Shown: positions 35,232 to 45,147 of the stretch, piece by piece
Position numbering within the stretch: the first letter of the stretch is position 1
Layout of the letters: every line of letters begins with the position of its first letter
Origin: an uncultured delta proteobacterium
GTDB taxonomy: Bacteria; Bdellovibrionota_C; UBA2361; OMII01
NCBI GenBank assembly: GCA_903904735.1
Contig: CAIVDM010000026.1
Span: 1 to 64,000 of the forward strand
Direction of reading: 5' to 3'
DNA length: 64,000 bases
Translations under genes and position numbers: made by a program
Notes under the pieces: model-generated
What the model was told of the DNA's origin: nothing
Seen by the model: only the letters and a program-made list of their open reading frames with translations
Databases searched by the model: none

Positions 35232-36323
35232 TTAGCTACGGAGATTTTGCGCCTTGTGGCGCAGGTAGTGATCCATGATAACCAGCGCCGCCATCGCGTC
35301 GACGATAGGAACGGCTCGCGGAAGCACACAAGGGTCATGTCTGCCTGAGGCGGATAGCGTTGTTGGCTTCCCAGTAGTGTCGACGGTGTGTTGCTCTTTA
35401 GCGATCGTGGCGACCGGTTTGAACGCCACTCGAAAAATTATATCCCGCCCTGTTGATATCCCCCCGAGCACCCCGCCGGCGTTGTTGGTGGCGGTCGTGA
35501 TGGACCCGTCCTCCTCGCGCTTAAATGGATCATTGTGTTGACTCCCGCGGAGGTGCACGCAATCAAAGCCAAGTCCGATATCAAATCCCTTCACGGCGTT
35601 GATACTCAACATGGCTTTGCCGAGGTCGGCGTGCAGTTTGTCGAAGACGGGTTCGCCGAGTCCCGCTGGCACTTTGCGGATGACTCCACGAATAACGCCG
35701 CCAATTGAATCACCATCCTGCTGAACTTGCCGAATCAACTCTATCATACGCAGTGCGGTGGCAATCTCAGGGCAGCGTACAATAGTCTCTTCAATCGCTT
35801 TGGCGGTCACGGACTCAGGCGCGACATCTGCTCGTATGCCGCCGACCTGCTCCACATAGCTTAGGATCTCGATTCCAAGGGTGGTATGAAGAAACTTGCG
35901 GGCGATCGCTCCAGCCGCGACTCGAGCGAGCGTCTCGCGCGCGGAAGCTCTACCACTGCCTCGCCAGTCCCTTAGCCCATACTTGGCTGAGTAGGTGAAG
36001 TCGGCGTGCGAGGGTCGATAGACATCCTTGAGATGATTATAATCCTGTGACTGCGCGTCCTGGTTGAAGGCGAGCATCACGATTGGGGTTCCAGTCGTTC
36101 GCCCCTCAAATACACCGCTACTGATCTGAATCGTATCCTGTTCCTTGCGGGGTGTTGTGATGTCGCTTTGTCCTGGCTTACGTCGGTCGAGGTCTCGCTG
36201 AATGTCAGCCTCCGAGAGCGGTATCCCGGGGGGGCAGCCATCCACCACGACACCTACGGCGCCGCCGTGTGACTCACCGAATGTCGTAACGCGAAAGAGA
36301 TGACCTAATGAGCTGCCTGCCAC
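35232..36323 (-). CDS. aroC: Chorismate synthase
   Basis: 363 residues. It converts EPSP to chorismate, the last shikimate step, with reduced FMN. The N-terminal signature LFRVTTFGESHGGAVGVVVDGCPPG, the middle GSGRASARETLARVAAGA and the C-terminal FKPVATIAKEQHTVD are all family motifs. It is the last gene of a minus-strand run aroK-aroE-aroD-aroC and starts 27 bases after aroD ends. Confidence 0.98.
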   Translation of the reverse strand: MAGSSLGHLFRVTTFGESHGGAVGVVVDGCPPGIPLSEADIQRDLDRRKPGQSDITTPRKEQDTIQISSGVFEGRTTGTPIVMLAFNQDAQSQDYNHLKDVYRPSHADFTYSAKYGLRDWRGSGRASARETLARVAAGAIARKFLHTTLGIEILSYVEQVGGIRADVAPESVTAKAIEETIVRCPEIATALRMIELIRQVQQDGDSIGGVIRGVIRKVPAGLGEPVFDKLHADLGKAMLSINAVKGFDIGLGFDCVHLRGSQHNDPFKREEDGSITTATNNAGGVLGGISTGRDIIFRVAFKPVATIAKEQHTVDTTGKPTTLSASGRHDPCVLPRAVPIVDAMAALVIMDHYLRHKAQNLRS

Positions 36324-36350
36324 TGTGCTAATTCCTTTTGTGGCAGTCTA

Positions 36351-37043
36351 TCATCCAAGAGCCTGAAAAATCGAGTCTAGTTTATCAACTGTAATCTGTC
36401 CTGGAGCCGACTTCTGATCCGGCGCGAGCGGGGCGAATCCCATCTCATTGCCCCACATCTGGCCGAAAACCCGAGTAATAACGCCGTGCTTGCCCATTCC
36501 AAGAACGATACATTTGCGACCTGATTCTCGAAGGTCAATAAGGAGCGAGAGTAGTCGTAACGCGTCGCGCTGCATCGGACAAAATGTGGATATCTTGGTG
36601 ATATAAGCCCCCCAGCCCTCTATGCGGTCGGTAATTGATCGCAGTTCCGTGTCAGATGGAGTGAAGGAATAATTGTGGTACGACAAGATGCTCTTAATGG
36701 GAATCCGCTCACTTTGTAGCCTCGTGATATCCTCGGCTTGTGTGGATATGTCGAGATCCACCAGCACCTGCTTTCGGGAGAGGGTTTTGAGAATCTCAAA
36801 CCGTTTTTCGCTCGATATGCGGGTCGGTTCCAAGTTCTGACGCCGAAATATCATGATGAGTCTGTGGGGATAGAGACCCACGAGAGACGACGCGTATCCA
36901 GAGTCAAGATCGTCGATATAGTCGAGCCATACCTCTAGATATCTGAAGGTGTTGATATGCGCCTCGATAGTAGCGTTAACCTCGGCGCGAGTGCGCTTGA
37001 TTATCGGGAGGCAGTACTTGTTGTCGATTCGCGAAGATCGCAT
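36351..37043 (-). CDS. aroD: 3-dehydroquinate dehydratase, type I
   Basis: 230 residues, a type I (Schiff-base) dehydroquinase of the TIM-barrel fold. The catalytic pair is His123 in LSYHNYSFTPS and Lys150 in AYITKISTFC. LEVWLDYIDDL matches the E(A)RxD region with Glu37 and the C-terminal MGFAPL...SAPGQIT the substrate loop. It lies 56 bases after aroE and 27 before aroC. Type I enzymes are less common than type II, which helps to characterise the lineage. Confidence 0.92.
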   Translation of the reverse strand: MRSSRIDNKYCLPIIKRTRAEVNATIEAHINTFRYLEVWLDYIDDLDSGYASSLVGLYPHRLIMIFRRQNLEPTRISSEKRFEILKTLSRKQVLVDLDISTQAEDITRLQSERIPIKSILSYHNYSFTPSDTELRSITDRIEGWGAYITKISTFCPMQRDALRLLSLLIDLRESGRKCIVLGMGKHGVITRVFGQMWGNEMGFAPLAPDQKSAPGQITVDKLDSIFQALG

Positions 37044-37099
37044 AAGATGTCAAAGCTAGTTGGATAACGATAAGCGGACAGTATATGTCAAATCGACCG

Positions 37100-37927
37100 C
37101 TAGGTCACGAGGGGCGAGGATATTTCATTTCTCATCGTCTCACGAGGAGCCTTGACACCGGTATGCAGTTCGAACTGGGCTGCGCCTTGCTCAAGGAACA
37201 TATCGAGCCCTCGTAGGACAGTGGCGCCTTTTGAGGTGGCGAGCCGCAGAAGCTGCGTCTGGTGTGGATAGTAGATCGTCTCAAAGATAACGTGGTGTGA
37301 GCGGATCTGGGACTCGGTGATCGGGGACTGGCAGGTGTTTGGCGACATACCGACTGAGGTCGTATTTATGATCACTTCAAAGCCCGCTAGCTCACTTGAA
37401 TCACTTAAGGGAGCGACCTCGACGTCGAATCGTTTCGCGAGAGGTGTGGCGTTGGCGACGGTTCTATTGAAGATAGTGACAGAAGCTCCCACTGAGACGC
37501 ACGCGTAGACCGCCGCCAGAGCGGCGCCCCCCGCGCCCAGTACCGCTACGCGTTTGTCACGCAGGTTTATGTGAGACTCGAGTGGACGAAGGATGCCCAG
37601 CCAGTCCGTGTTGAACCCGATTAATTTGCCGTTGTCCGACACGACAGTATTGACCGCGCCGATAGCCCTCGCGACAGGATCCAACTCATCCAGGAGATGG
37701 CAGATGGAGACCTTGTGAGGCATCGTGCACGCTAGTCCCCGAATATTTAGAGAACGAACTCCGGCTATCGCGTCGGCTAGCGATTCCTCGGGCACTCGCG
37801 CCGCGCCCATGACGTAATTAATGTGCATCTCCCGATACGCGGCGTTGTGCATTCGCGGAGAAAGGCTGTGGGCGACCGGATCGCCTATAATAAGGCATAA
37901 TGAAGGGCTTGATGGCGCGTCTATCAT
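37100..37927 (-). CDS. aroE: Shikimate 5-dehydrogenase
   Basis: 275 residues. The substrate site shows GDPVAHSLSPRMHNAAY, catalytic Lys72 in TMPHKV and Asp108 in FNTDWLG. The NADPH-binding Rossmann motif is VLGAGGAALAAVYAC, followed by FNRT. The start overlaps the end of aroK by four bases (ATGA), which points to translational coupling. It reduces dehydroshikimate to shikimate. Confidence 0.97.
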   Translation of the reverse strand: MIDAPSSPSLCLIIGDPVAHSLSPRMHNAAYREMHINYVMGAARVPEESLADAIAGVRSLNIRGLACTMPHKVSICHLLDELDPVARAIGAVNTVVSDNGKLIGFNTDWLGILRPLESHINLRDKRVAVLGAGGAALAAVYACVSVGASVTIFNRTVANATPLAKRFDVEVAPLSDSSELAGFEVIINTTSVGMSPNTCQSPITESQIRSHHVIFETIYYPHQTQLLRLATSKGATVLRGLDMFLEQGAAQFELHTGVKAPRETMRNEISSPLVT

Positions 37928-38433
37928 GATAAAGTTCCTAGCGTCGCCACGATCTCATCGCATACCTGTCCGGGAGTCTTATCGTCGGTGTCAACCACCA
38001 AGTCCGCGTACTCTTTATAAAGTTGCTGTCGTTCCGCGTAGAGGGTACGCGCCCGATCTATATCGCGAAATAGCGGTCTGGACGCGAAGTCCGATATTCG
38101 AGCCGTAACTGTCTCGAACCGTGTCCGTAAAAAAATGATAGCCCCACCGTTCATCCTGAGGTGCTCGATGTTGGTGTGTCTCCCGATAATACCACCGCCA
38201 GTGGAGACGACTACATGCGCAGTGTCGGTTAAAGACTCCGCCACCGCGGCTTCCAGATCGCGGAAAAAAGGCTCGCCACGAGCGCTGAATATATCGCGGA
38301 TGCTGGGTAGCCCCGAACGTGAGATGATCTCGCTGTCCACGTCCACAAGGCGATACCCGAGCGCGGTCGCGAGAAGAGGGGCGACTGAGCTCTTTCCCGA
38401 GCCCATGAATCCAATGAGAGCTACTTTGCGCAT
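37924..38433 (-). CDS. aroK: Shikimate kinase
   Basis: 169 residues. The P-loop is GFMGSGKSSVA (8-18). The substrate and Mg site Asp is in VDVDSEII, GGGII is the second conserved loop, and the lid Arg is in SRPLFRD. It phosphorylates shikimate. It opens the aroK-aroE-aroD-aroC run; a hypothetical gene lies 63 bases upstream on the same strand and may be co-transcribed. Confidence 0.97.
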   Translation of the reverse strand: MRKVALIGFMGSGKSSVAPLLATALGYRLVDVDSEIISRSGLPSIRDIFSARGEPFFRDLEAAVAESLTDTAHVVVSTGGGIIGRHTNIEHLRMNGGAIIFLRTRFETVTARISDFASRPLFRDIDRARTLYAERQQLYKEYADLVVDTDDKTPGQVCDEIVATLGTLS

Positions 38434-38496
38434 TAGTTGAGAACCTTCCGACTTCCGTAACGTAGCCTTCCTCTCGTCACTTTGACAACCGAGAGC

Positions 38497-39342
38497 TCAA
38501 GTTTTGTCCTGTAGCCCAACGTACTGGCGTTCGATTTTACCGAAGAATCGGTTGAATTGTAAGGAGACACGATGAATCTCCTCAGTAAGAGGAACCGTAA
38601 TCGAGCTCGTGCCTTTCTCAAGGCGGAGTCGAGCGATGCGGATATCGTAGATTCCCGGCTCCCTTTGTTCGATATCTTGAATACTCGTCGGAAGGGTATA
38701 GACCTCTCGTTGGGCTGGGTCGCCGATGAATCGCTGACACAGTTCGTCACGAATCGTTCGAAACATCAGGTTAACAAGGAGGCTCGGTTCGCCAACAGGA
38801 TAGCATGAGGTGCTATCGATGCTCCTAAGAGCCTTCAGTCGCAACACCGCCGAGCTCCGATGTCGATCGAGTTCCTGATACGCCTGGTCAGAGAAGAAGG
38901 GAAGTAGCCTCGCGGTTCGTGGATTCCCATCGGGCGCGACCAGCGTGGCCTGGCTGGCGCTTTGAAGGGGCTCAAGCACGACTCCCGCCTTCTCGGTGTG
39001 TAAGGCGTATTCAAAGAGCACATCTCTGCGCAGATCCGGGTATAGCTCGACGCCAACATCATCTCGAACGTGAATCAGCGCGATAACGGCCTCATCATCG
39101 CACTCGTACATGGCGCTCACCTGAACATCAATATCCCCAAAACTGTAGCGGTCGAGCCCGTAAATAGATCGCGCCCGCGCTTCGAAGGCGTTCTCAAGCC
39201 GTGAGTCGTGTACTTCGTGGAAGCCTCGATGACAGCGGACTAGGAATTCCGTGACGCGGGTACTGACTTCCTGCTCAAGGTCAGCGCGCGCCTCGTTATC
39301 GTTTGGATTCTGTTGCGGATCTCGTGATGGGGAGAACGACAT
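38497..39342 (-). CDS. Hypothetical protein, unknown function
   Basis: About 281 residues from the ATG at 39342; the frame extends to 39480 but that part overlaps the divergent HAD gene and is rich in Arg/Tyr/Ser, unlike a real N-terminus. No signal peptide or membrane segment; mixed alpha/beta composition with many charged residues. A TATACT element lies just before the start, so the gene may be nearly leaderless; no ribosome binding site is seen. I recognise no family. Position before aroK suggests a shared transcript. Confidence 0.55.
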   Translation of the reverse strand: MSFSPSRDPQQNPNDNEARADLEQEVSTRVTEFLVRCHRGFHEVHDSRLENAFEARARSIYGLDRYSFGDIDVQVSAMYECDDEAVIALIHVRDDVGVELYPDLRRDVLFEYALHTEKAGVVLEPLQSASQATLVAPDGNPRTARLLPFFSDQAYQELDRHRSSAVLRLKALRSIDSTSCYPVGEPSLLVNLMFRTIRDELCQRFIGDPAQREVYTLPTSIQDIEQREPGIYDIRIARLRLEKGTSSITVPLTEEIHRVSLQFNRFFGKIERQYVGLQDKT

Positions 39343-39446
39343 TCCGTGAGTATAATAGCGGTAACGCTTGAGCCCAAGAGAAAAGTAGACGCTCCGTGTT
39401 CTCGTAGGATACGATTCGAAGGACGTACGAGGTGGAACGAATCGAT

Positions 39447-40082
39447 ATGAAAGTGGTATTTTGGGACTGGAACGGAACATTGGTTAACGACGCCCCAGTT
39501 CTTTGCGAGGTTTTCAATCTACTTGTCACCGCGCGTGGGCACGCTCCTGTGACCCTTGATGAGTATCGTGAACTGTATCGACACCCCGTGCGGGAGATGT
39601 ATGAACGGATAGGGTTTGATTTCGATAGACACCCTTTTGAGGTAGTCGCTCGGGAATGGCACGAGGCCTATCGCCAGCGTGTTCCCTCGATTCAGTTGCA
39701 TGATGACTCCATAACGACGTTAGAGGCGCTGCGCAAACGTGGAAGTCGACAAGCAGTGCTCTCGGCCTTGCCTCATCAGGTGTTAGTGGAATCCGTGGCG
39801 AATCATGGGGTCGGGCGCTTCTTTGATCAGGTCGCCGGCATCGCTCACGATCGAGGTGATAGCAAGGTACAGGAGGGCGTACAACTCGCGAGCCTCATGG
39901 GCGTGAGCGGAAAGGATATTACGATTGTAGGTGATTCGTCACATGACGCGGAGGTGGCTCGAGAGTTGTCCGCGCGCTGTATTCTCGTGGCGAGAGGAGG
40001 GGAGAGTCGTAGTCGTCTTGAGAGCAACGGCTTTCCGGTAGTGGATTCCTTTGAGAGTCTCGTCGATGGGCTCGTTAGCTAG
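39447..40082 (+). CDS. HAD-superfamily hydrolase
   Basis: About 211 residues. The first HAD motif is FWDWNGTLVND: the nucleophile Asp is present and the usual second Asp is Asn, a form known in some phosphoglycolate-phosphatase-like members (DWNGT). The later motifs are AVLSALP (Ser), the Lys in DSKVQEG and ITIVGDSSHDAEVA with two Asp. It should remove phosphate from a small metabolite; the substrate is unknown. A GTG at 39432 is an alternative start. Its 3' end overlaps a convergent membrane-protein gene by eight bases. Confidence 0.85.
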   Translation: MKVVFWDWNGTLVNDAPVLCEVFNLLVTARGHAPVTLDEYRELYRHPVREMYERIGFDFDRHPFEVVAREWHEAYRQRVPSIQLHDDSITTLEALRKRGSRQAVLSALPHQVLVESVANHGVGRFFDQVAGIAHDRGDSKVQEGVQLASLMGVSGKDITIVGDSSHDAEVARELSARCILVARGGESRSRLESNGFPVVDSFESLVDGLVS

Positions 40083-40485
40083 AGAACACGTGCTTTTTGC
40101 ACCAAACAATAAAATGAACGGTCACAAGTAAGCTCGCGCCTAAGCAGAGGGCGGCGGCCATCGCTTGAGCTTGTAATTCGAGTTCATTCGCTCTCACCCA
40201 AAAAGAGGATCCCGAGGGATCTACGCAGAGTTGGCACACCCTAATCATTCCTGGTACTCGATCTATGGTCATGCGAGGGGCATCACATAGCGAAAGTTGT
40301 GGAGCGCACTGAGCCGTAAGGCGCATTAATGTTAACCCAATACTGACGAACGCCACCGCGGACGACCCGATCACCTTGACGCACCAGATCTGAATGTTGT
40401 TCGCGCGCAAGGCCAGGAATAGTAAAGCCAGAGCAGTTGGCACTACGACAGCGGACCACTCAATGAGTTCGGCATTAATCAGCAT
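40075..40485 (-). CDS. Hypothetical small membrane protein
   Basis: 136 residues with about three hydrophobic segments (VVVPTALALLFLAL, VIGSSAVAFVSIGLTLM, AAALCLGASLLVTVHFIVW). Between the second and third, a likely periplasmic loop holds several cysteines (AQCAPQLSLCDAP, VCQLCVDPSG). No family is recognised. It lies 126 bases after aroA, so it may be the last gene of the ilvE-aro operon. Confidence 0.55.
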   Translation of the reverse strand: MLINAELIEWSAVVVPTALALLFLALRANNIQIWCVKVIGSSAVAFVSIGLTLMRLTAQCAPQLSLCDAPRMTIDRVPGMIRVCQLCVDPSGSSFWVRANELELQAQAMAAALCLGASLLVTVHFIVWCKKHVFSS

Positions 40486-40611
40486 ATATCACCTCTTCTT
40501 TACCATTCCATTCGGGTCTGCGCCAAGGCGATGTTGAAGAGCCGTATTCCTCCAGTGTCGACGCTGAGGCTTCTTTATCTGAGAAGTCGCGCGACAGAGG
40601 ACTCCTGGCTC

Positions 40612-41910
40612 TCACTCTTCTCCTTCTGAGCGAATGCCTAGGTAGGCAAGAGTCTGCCAAAAATCGGGGAAGGATTTCTCAACGACCTTCGGATCAATGA
40701 TCCGTAGGTTTCCCGTTCGGACGGCGAGAATCGCAAATGACATCGCCATTCGATGGTCATCGTAGGTTGCGATTTGCGCTGGTCGCGGGGTGCCTCCGTG
40801 AACAGCGATATAGTCTGGACCTGTGTCGGCCTGAATGCCCATCTTTGAGAGCTCGGCTCGCAGCGCCTCGAGGCGATCGGTTTCTTTCACCTTCAGCGTG
40901 CTTAAGCCACGAATTACGGTCGTTCCTTCAGCGCACGCGGCGACAGTGGCGAGGGTTTGCGCGGTGTCTGGCATAAGTGACATGTCAGCTTCGATAGATC
41001 GCAGGTGATTGGTGCCTGAAACAGTAATAGAGCGAGCGTCTTTGCGAACGGAACATCCCATCTTCTCCAGAAGGGCAGGGAAGTTGATGTCACCCTGGGC
41101 AGAGCCAGGATTGATATTATGGACCGTAATAGTTCCTGCTGATATCGCGGCCAGCGCCCAAAGGTATGAGGCTCCGGAGGCATCCCCCTCGACTCGGTAG
41201 TCGCGAGCGCGAAATGTTTGGCCTGGCGGGACCTCGAAACGCGCATAGTTGGTATGCGAGACCTCGACACCGAAATCAGCGAGGCTTTGAATTGTCATGT
41301 CTATGTAGGATGTGGATATCTGTGTGCCTTGAATCGTTACGTCCAGCCCCTCCGCGAAGAGAGGTGAGGCGAGGAGTAACGCGGATATGAATTGGCTACT
41401 TGTAGAACCATTCAAAGAGATGCCTCGTCCTTTGAGGGGATGAGTAGAGTGAAGTCTTAGTGGGGGGCAACCCTCTCGTAGAAGATAGTCGATCGCCGCG
41501 CCCGCCTGGCGCAACGCTTCTACGAGGTCACCGATCGGCCGAATATGCATACGCTCAGAGCCTCGTAGCGTAACTTCGATTCCCGGAATAGCCGCGCACA
41601 AGGCGGTAAGGAAACGCATCGTAGTGCCAGCTGGACCAACATCGATGGTCGCGCGCGTTTGGCTGAAATTACCACCACATCCATCTACTACGATGGTGGA
41701 GGCGTTTGGCTCCGTGACAGAGACCCCAAGGGTTCTCAACGCGCGAACTAACGCTTCGCAATCGGTGCTGGGGGAGACAGACGTAAGGCGACTTGTCCCA
41801 GAGGCGAGAGCCGCCATCAAGAGAGCTCTATTCGTGTAACTCTTGGAGCCGGGTACGGCGACTGAGGCGACAATCGGTTGTGTGGGTGAGTGAAGAGTTA
41901 TCTGTGACAT
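40612..41910 (-). CDS. aroA: 3-phosphoshikimate 1-carboxyvinyltransferase (EPSP synthase)
   Basis: 432 residues. PGSKSYTNRALLMAALASG (20-38) holds Lys23 of the shikimate-3-phosphate site. AGTTMRFLTAL is the PEP-binding (glyphosate-site) loop, and LKVKETDRLEALRAEL with DDHRMAMSFA are the C-terminal motifs. It transfers enolpyruvate from PEP to shikimate-3-phosphate. It starts six bases after aroB ends; fourth gene of the attenuator-controlled operon. Confidence 0.98.
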   Translation of the reverse strand: MSQITLHSPTQPIVASVAVPGSKSYTNRALLMAALASGTSRLTSVSPSTDCEALVRALRTLGVSVTEPNASTIVVDGCGGNFSQTRATIDVGPAGTTMRFLTALCAAIPGIEVTLRGSERMHIRPIGDLVEALRQAGAAIDYLLREGCPPLRLHSTHPLKGRGISLNGSTSSQFISALLLASPLFAEGLDVTIQGTQISTSYIDMTIQSLADFGVEVSHTNYARFEVPPGQTFRARDYRVEGDASGASYLWALAAISAGTITVHNINPGSAQGDINFPALLEKMGCSVRKDARSITVSGTNHLRSIEADMSLMPDTAQTLATVAACAEGTTVIRGLSTLKVKETDRLEALRAELSKMGIQADTGPDYIAVHGGTPRPAQIATYDDHRMAMSFAILAVRTGNLRIIDPKVVEKSFPDFWQTLAYLGIRSEGEE

Positions 41911-41916
41911 AATTGG

Positions 41917-43005
41917 TTAAGAGCAAGGTTGAATGAGCGCTATCGCTTGACGCACCAGTTCCTCAGAGACGGGACGATCCCAGACACATGCTCCTAAACC
42001 AGTTAGTAAAGTCCACCGTGATTCTCCACCAACATTCTTTTTGTCGACAGCGATGAGTTGAAGCAGATCGCCCTGATTCTGAGATGTAGAGAGCCTTATA
42101 GGCAATCCCACGGTGATGAGCCCCTTGACCACACGTTCGAGATCCGCCGCCGGGCAAGTGCCCATCGCGCACGACAGGAATGTCGCCGCGTGCATGCCGA
42201 TAGCGACGGCTTCACCGTGAGTTATCGCCATTTCACGCTTTAACGCTATCGCCTCGATGGCGTGACCGAGGGTATGACCGAAGTTCAGACTCTTTCGCTC
42301 TCCCGATTCCCGCTCATCCGCCTGCACTTTCGCGCGTTTAATCTCGCACGAGCGGAATACTATTTCGACCAGCTCGTCTCCGCTCCAATGTGTGAAGGGA
42401 CGCGAAACCACTCGGTCAAAGTAAGCTCTGTCAGCGATTAGTCCATGTTTAACGATTTCAGCGAATCCTGAGCGTAGCTCTCGCTCGGGCAACGTGCCAA
42501 GGGTGTCGGTATCGATGATGACTCCGCTCGGTTGGCGAATGACACCTACGACGTTTTTGATTCCCCCAAGATTGATCCCCGTCTTTCCGCCAATGCTAGC
42601 GTCTACCTGCGCTAGCAGCGTTGTTGGAATAGCCACATACGAAACGCCGCGCATATAGGTGGCGGCGGCGAATCCAACTAGATCCGTAATCGCGCCGCCA
42701 CCGATGGCTATTACCAGTGACCGTCTATCGAGCCGGGAGTCGATCAAAAACTCCCACACGCGACCCAGTGTCTCGACTGACTTGCATACTTCTCCGCCAG
42801 GCAACTCAAGGATTCTGTCAGCGCTAAGGTTAAGCGAATCCGCGACTTGTTGTGTCGCCGCGCGCGCGCCACGGTCGGACACAACGACGACAGACGAGTA
42901 TTGAGCCAGATCGAGAAGCTCGGCCGCGCGTGACACTAGTCCCTGACCCACCCATATGGATGAGTGGGAATTCTCGGCGGCACTAGCGACTGATAATGTT
43001 CTCAC
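41917..43005 (-). CDS. aroB: 3-dehydroquinate synthase
   Basis: 362 residues. NAD-binding GGGAITDLVGFAAATYMRG (102-120), IPTTLLAQVDASIGGKTGIN and the metal-site region LNFGHTLGHAIE are present. It converts DAHP to dehydroquinate. The gene begins three bases after the upstream fusion gene stops and ends six bases before aroA, so tight co-translation is likely. Confidence 0.98.
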   Translation of the reverse strand: MRTLSVASAAENSHSSIWVGQGLVSRAAELLDLAQYSSVVVVSDRGARAATQQVADSLNLSADRILELPGGEVCKSVETLGRVWEFLIDSRLDRRSLVIAIGGGAITDLVGFAAATYMRGVSYVAIPTTLLAQVDASIGGKTGINLGGIKNVVGVIRQPSGVIIDTDTLGTLPERELRSGFAEIVKHGLIADRAYFDRVVSRPFTHWSGDELVEIVFRSCEIKRAKVQADERESGERKSLNFGHTLGHAIEAIALKREMAITHGEAVAIGMHAATFLSCAMGTCPAADLERVVKGLITVGLPIRLSTSQNQGDLLQLIAVDKKNVGGESRWTLLTGLGACVWDRPVSEELVRQAIALIQPCS

Positions 43006-43008
43006 AAT

Positions 43009-45114
43009 CTATACCTCCAGCTTACGAAGGTCCGCCATGAGCTTCTCAAACTGCGGGAAGCGTAGAGCCTGCGGACCATCGCTTAACGCCTTTTCTGGCT
43101 CGGGATGGAACTCCACGATGATACCGTCAGCTCCCACCGCTTTGGCGGCCAAAGCGAGGGGCGAAACCAGCTCCCTGACTCCGGCGGCGTGCGAGGGATC
43201 GATGAAGATCGGGAGGTGCGTTCGAGCTTTGAGTACTGGCACAGCCGATATATCGAGTGTTCCACGAGTCGCCGTCTCAAAGGTTCGGATGCCTCGTTCG
43301 CACAGGAAGACCTGTTGATTACCTCCCGCCAAGATGTACTCCACAGCCTGCAGTAGCTCCTCGATCGAAGAACTCATGCCGCGTTTGAGCATAATAGGAA
43401 CGCGAGTCTGCCCAACAACTTTGAGCAGGCTGAAGTTTTGCATATTTCGCGCCCCGATTTGGATAATGTCCGCCTTCTCAGCGACACGATCGACATCCTC
43501 AGTCGTCATGACCTCGGTGATTACGGGCATTCCGTAGGTTTTTCCCGCCTCGACCAATAAATCGAGCCCCTCGTAACCGAGTCCTTGGAAGCTGTACGGA
43601 GAGGTTCGAGGTTTGAAGACACCGCCGCGAAGGATCCTGGCGCCGTTGTCGCGTGCATGCTTGGCGCACGACATAATTTGCTCCCTCGACTCGACTGAGC
43701 AGGGTCCGGCGATCACGAGGAAGTTTCCATCCCCGATCTTCACGCCTCCCACCTCAATAACCGTATTGGTGCTTTTGTGCTCCCGAGTCACGAGCGTGTA
43801 ACCCTTGTCCTTGGAGGGAGCCTTTGGCTTGGCTGACGGCGAAGACGTGGTCTCTGGGGTAGCTTTTAACGAGGAGTAATTTGACGCCTGGGGGCTCGCG
43901 ATATCCGACGTATCAACAACCGCTGGCTCAACATCACATGATGGATAGCATCCGAGCACCTTTGTGAATCTCACTAACTTGGTGAGGGCGGCGAGGGTCG
44001 TCTTCACCTCCTCGCTCTCTAGATTCCCAACGAAATCGACGTAGAACATCTCTTCCCATGAGTTGTTTGGGATCGGACGACTCTCGAGTTTCGTGAGGTT
44101 AATCCCATGTTCCCGGAATACGATGAGCGCCTCAACAAGTGCTCCTGGTTTGTTGAGCGTATTCATAACAATGGACGTCTTGGCCGGAATGCGACTATCA
44201 ACCTTTACCGGGTTTTTAGAGATTATCAAATAGCGGGTGAAGTTCGCCTCTTGATTGCTGATGTTTCGCTTAAGGATCCGCAACCCAAACATCTCCGCCG
44301 CCTCTTCGCTGGCGATAGCCGCGTGCAGTGAGTCTCCCCCATCTTTGAGCTTCTTTACCGCGAGCGCCGAGTCACTCGAGAACTCTGTGCTGCATGATGA
44401 GAGCGAGCCAAGGAAGGAGCTGCATTCAGCGACCGACATCGCACTGCAGTAAATGCGCTTAAGGTGTGATACGGGCACATCACTAAGTCCCACGAGGCAG
44501 TGATTAACGAGAAACTTACGCTCGCCGACGATTGATACCCTCGAATTGAGGAGGAGATCGTACACGTCGTTTATCGCCCCGGAAGTAGTGTTCTCAATGG
44601 GCAAGATTCCAAACTCGCAGCTTCCGTTCTCAACGGCGCGCACCGCCTCTGAGAAGGATTGAAAGCCCACGAATGTCGGAAGTATTGCGCTCTTCCCATT
44701 CGCCTCCGATTGCGCGAAGAAGTCTCTGCCAGCGAGATGGGAGTACGATCCATCGATGCCCTGAAAAGCTATGCGAATAGCAGCCGTTCTCGGCGTGCCG
44801 TTGAGCTTGGCCTGAAGGACATCTTGTTGTAACCGAACTGATTCCGCGATTATCTCGTGAAAGACTCGGGTGATGAAGTGAGCTTCAAGCCCGAGCGCGC
44901 GAGCCTCGGCGATTCGTTGTTTTATCAGATCGCGTTCTCGAGATATATCCCTGACGGTTTTCTGCGGGGTCTCGGCGTCTTTAACCTGCACAACCATTCG
45001 AGACACTTCCTGCCGCTCAGTGAGAAGCGCGAGGAGTTTGTGATCGAGGTCGTCGATCTGTTCCCTGAGTTTAGGGAGTGTGGTGTTTGGATTGTGTGAA
45101 GTGCTTGTTGTCAT
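43009..45114 (-). CDS. Chorismate mutase - prephenate dehydratase - ACT - DAHP synthase fusion
   Basis: A 701-residue multidomain enzyme. Residues 12-100 are an AroQ-type chorismate mutase ([20 protein letters not shown]). Residues 113-300 are prephenate dehydratase, ending in the NFTRYLII catalytic motif (291-298). Residues 312-390 are an ACT domain with [10 protein letters not shown] and LESRP, the Phe-binding signatures of PheA. A Ser/Pro/Lys linker spans about 395-440. Residues 445-701 are a type I-beta DAHP synthase (IAGPCSVES at 468-476, [30 protein letters not shown]). The first and last pathway reactions are thus on one chain with the Phe sensor between them. It follows ilvE by 33 bases and precedes aroB by three. 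Confidence 0.95.
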   Translation of the reverse strand: MTTSTSHNPNTTLPKLREQIDDLDHKLLALLTERQEVSRMVVQVKDAETPQKTVRDISRERDLIKQRIAEARALGLEAHFITRVFHEIIAESVRLQQDVLQAKLNGTPRTAAIRIAFQGIDGSYSHLAGRDFFAQSEANGKSAILPTFVGFQSFSEAVRAVENGSCEFGILPIENTTSGAINDVYDLLLNSRVSIVGERKFLVNHCLVGLSDVPVSHLKRIYCSAMSVAECSSFLGSLSSCSTEFSSDSALAVKKLKDGGDSLHAAIASEEAAEMFGLRILKRNISNQEANFTRYLIISKNPVKVDSRIPAKTSIVMNTLNKPGALVEALIVFREHGINLTKLESRPIPNNSWEEMFYVDFVGNLESEEVKTTLAALTKLVRFTKVLGCYPSCDVEPAVVDTSDIASPQASNYSSLKATPETTSSPSAKPKAPSKDKGYTLVTREHKSTNTVIEVGGVKIGDGNFLVIAGPCSVESREQIMSCAKHARDNGARILRGGVFKPRTSPYSFQGLGYEGLDLLVEAGKTYGMPVITEVMTTEDVDRVAEKADIIQIGARNMQNFSLLKVVGQTRVPIMLKRGMSSSIEELLQAVEYILAGGNQQVFLCERGIRTFETATRGTLDISAVPVLKARTHLPIFIDPSHAAGVRELVSPLALAAKAVGADGIIVEFHPEPEKALSDGPQALRFPQFEKLMADLRKLEV

Positions 45115-45147
45115 ACTACGTCTCCTAAAAATTATTGAGTTACTTAC

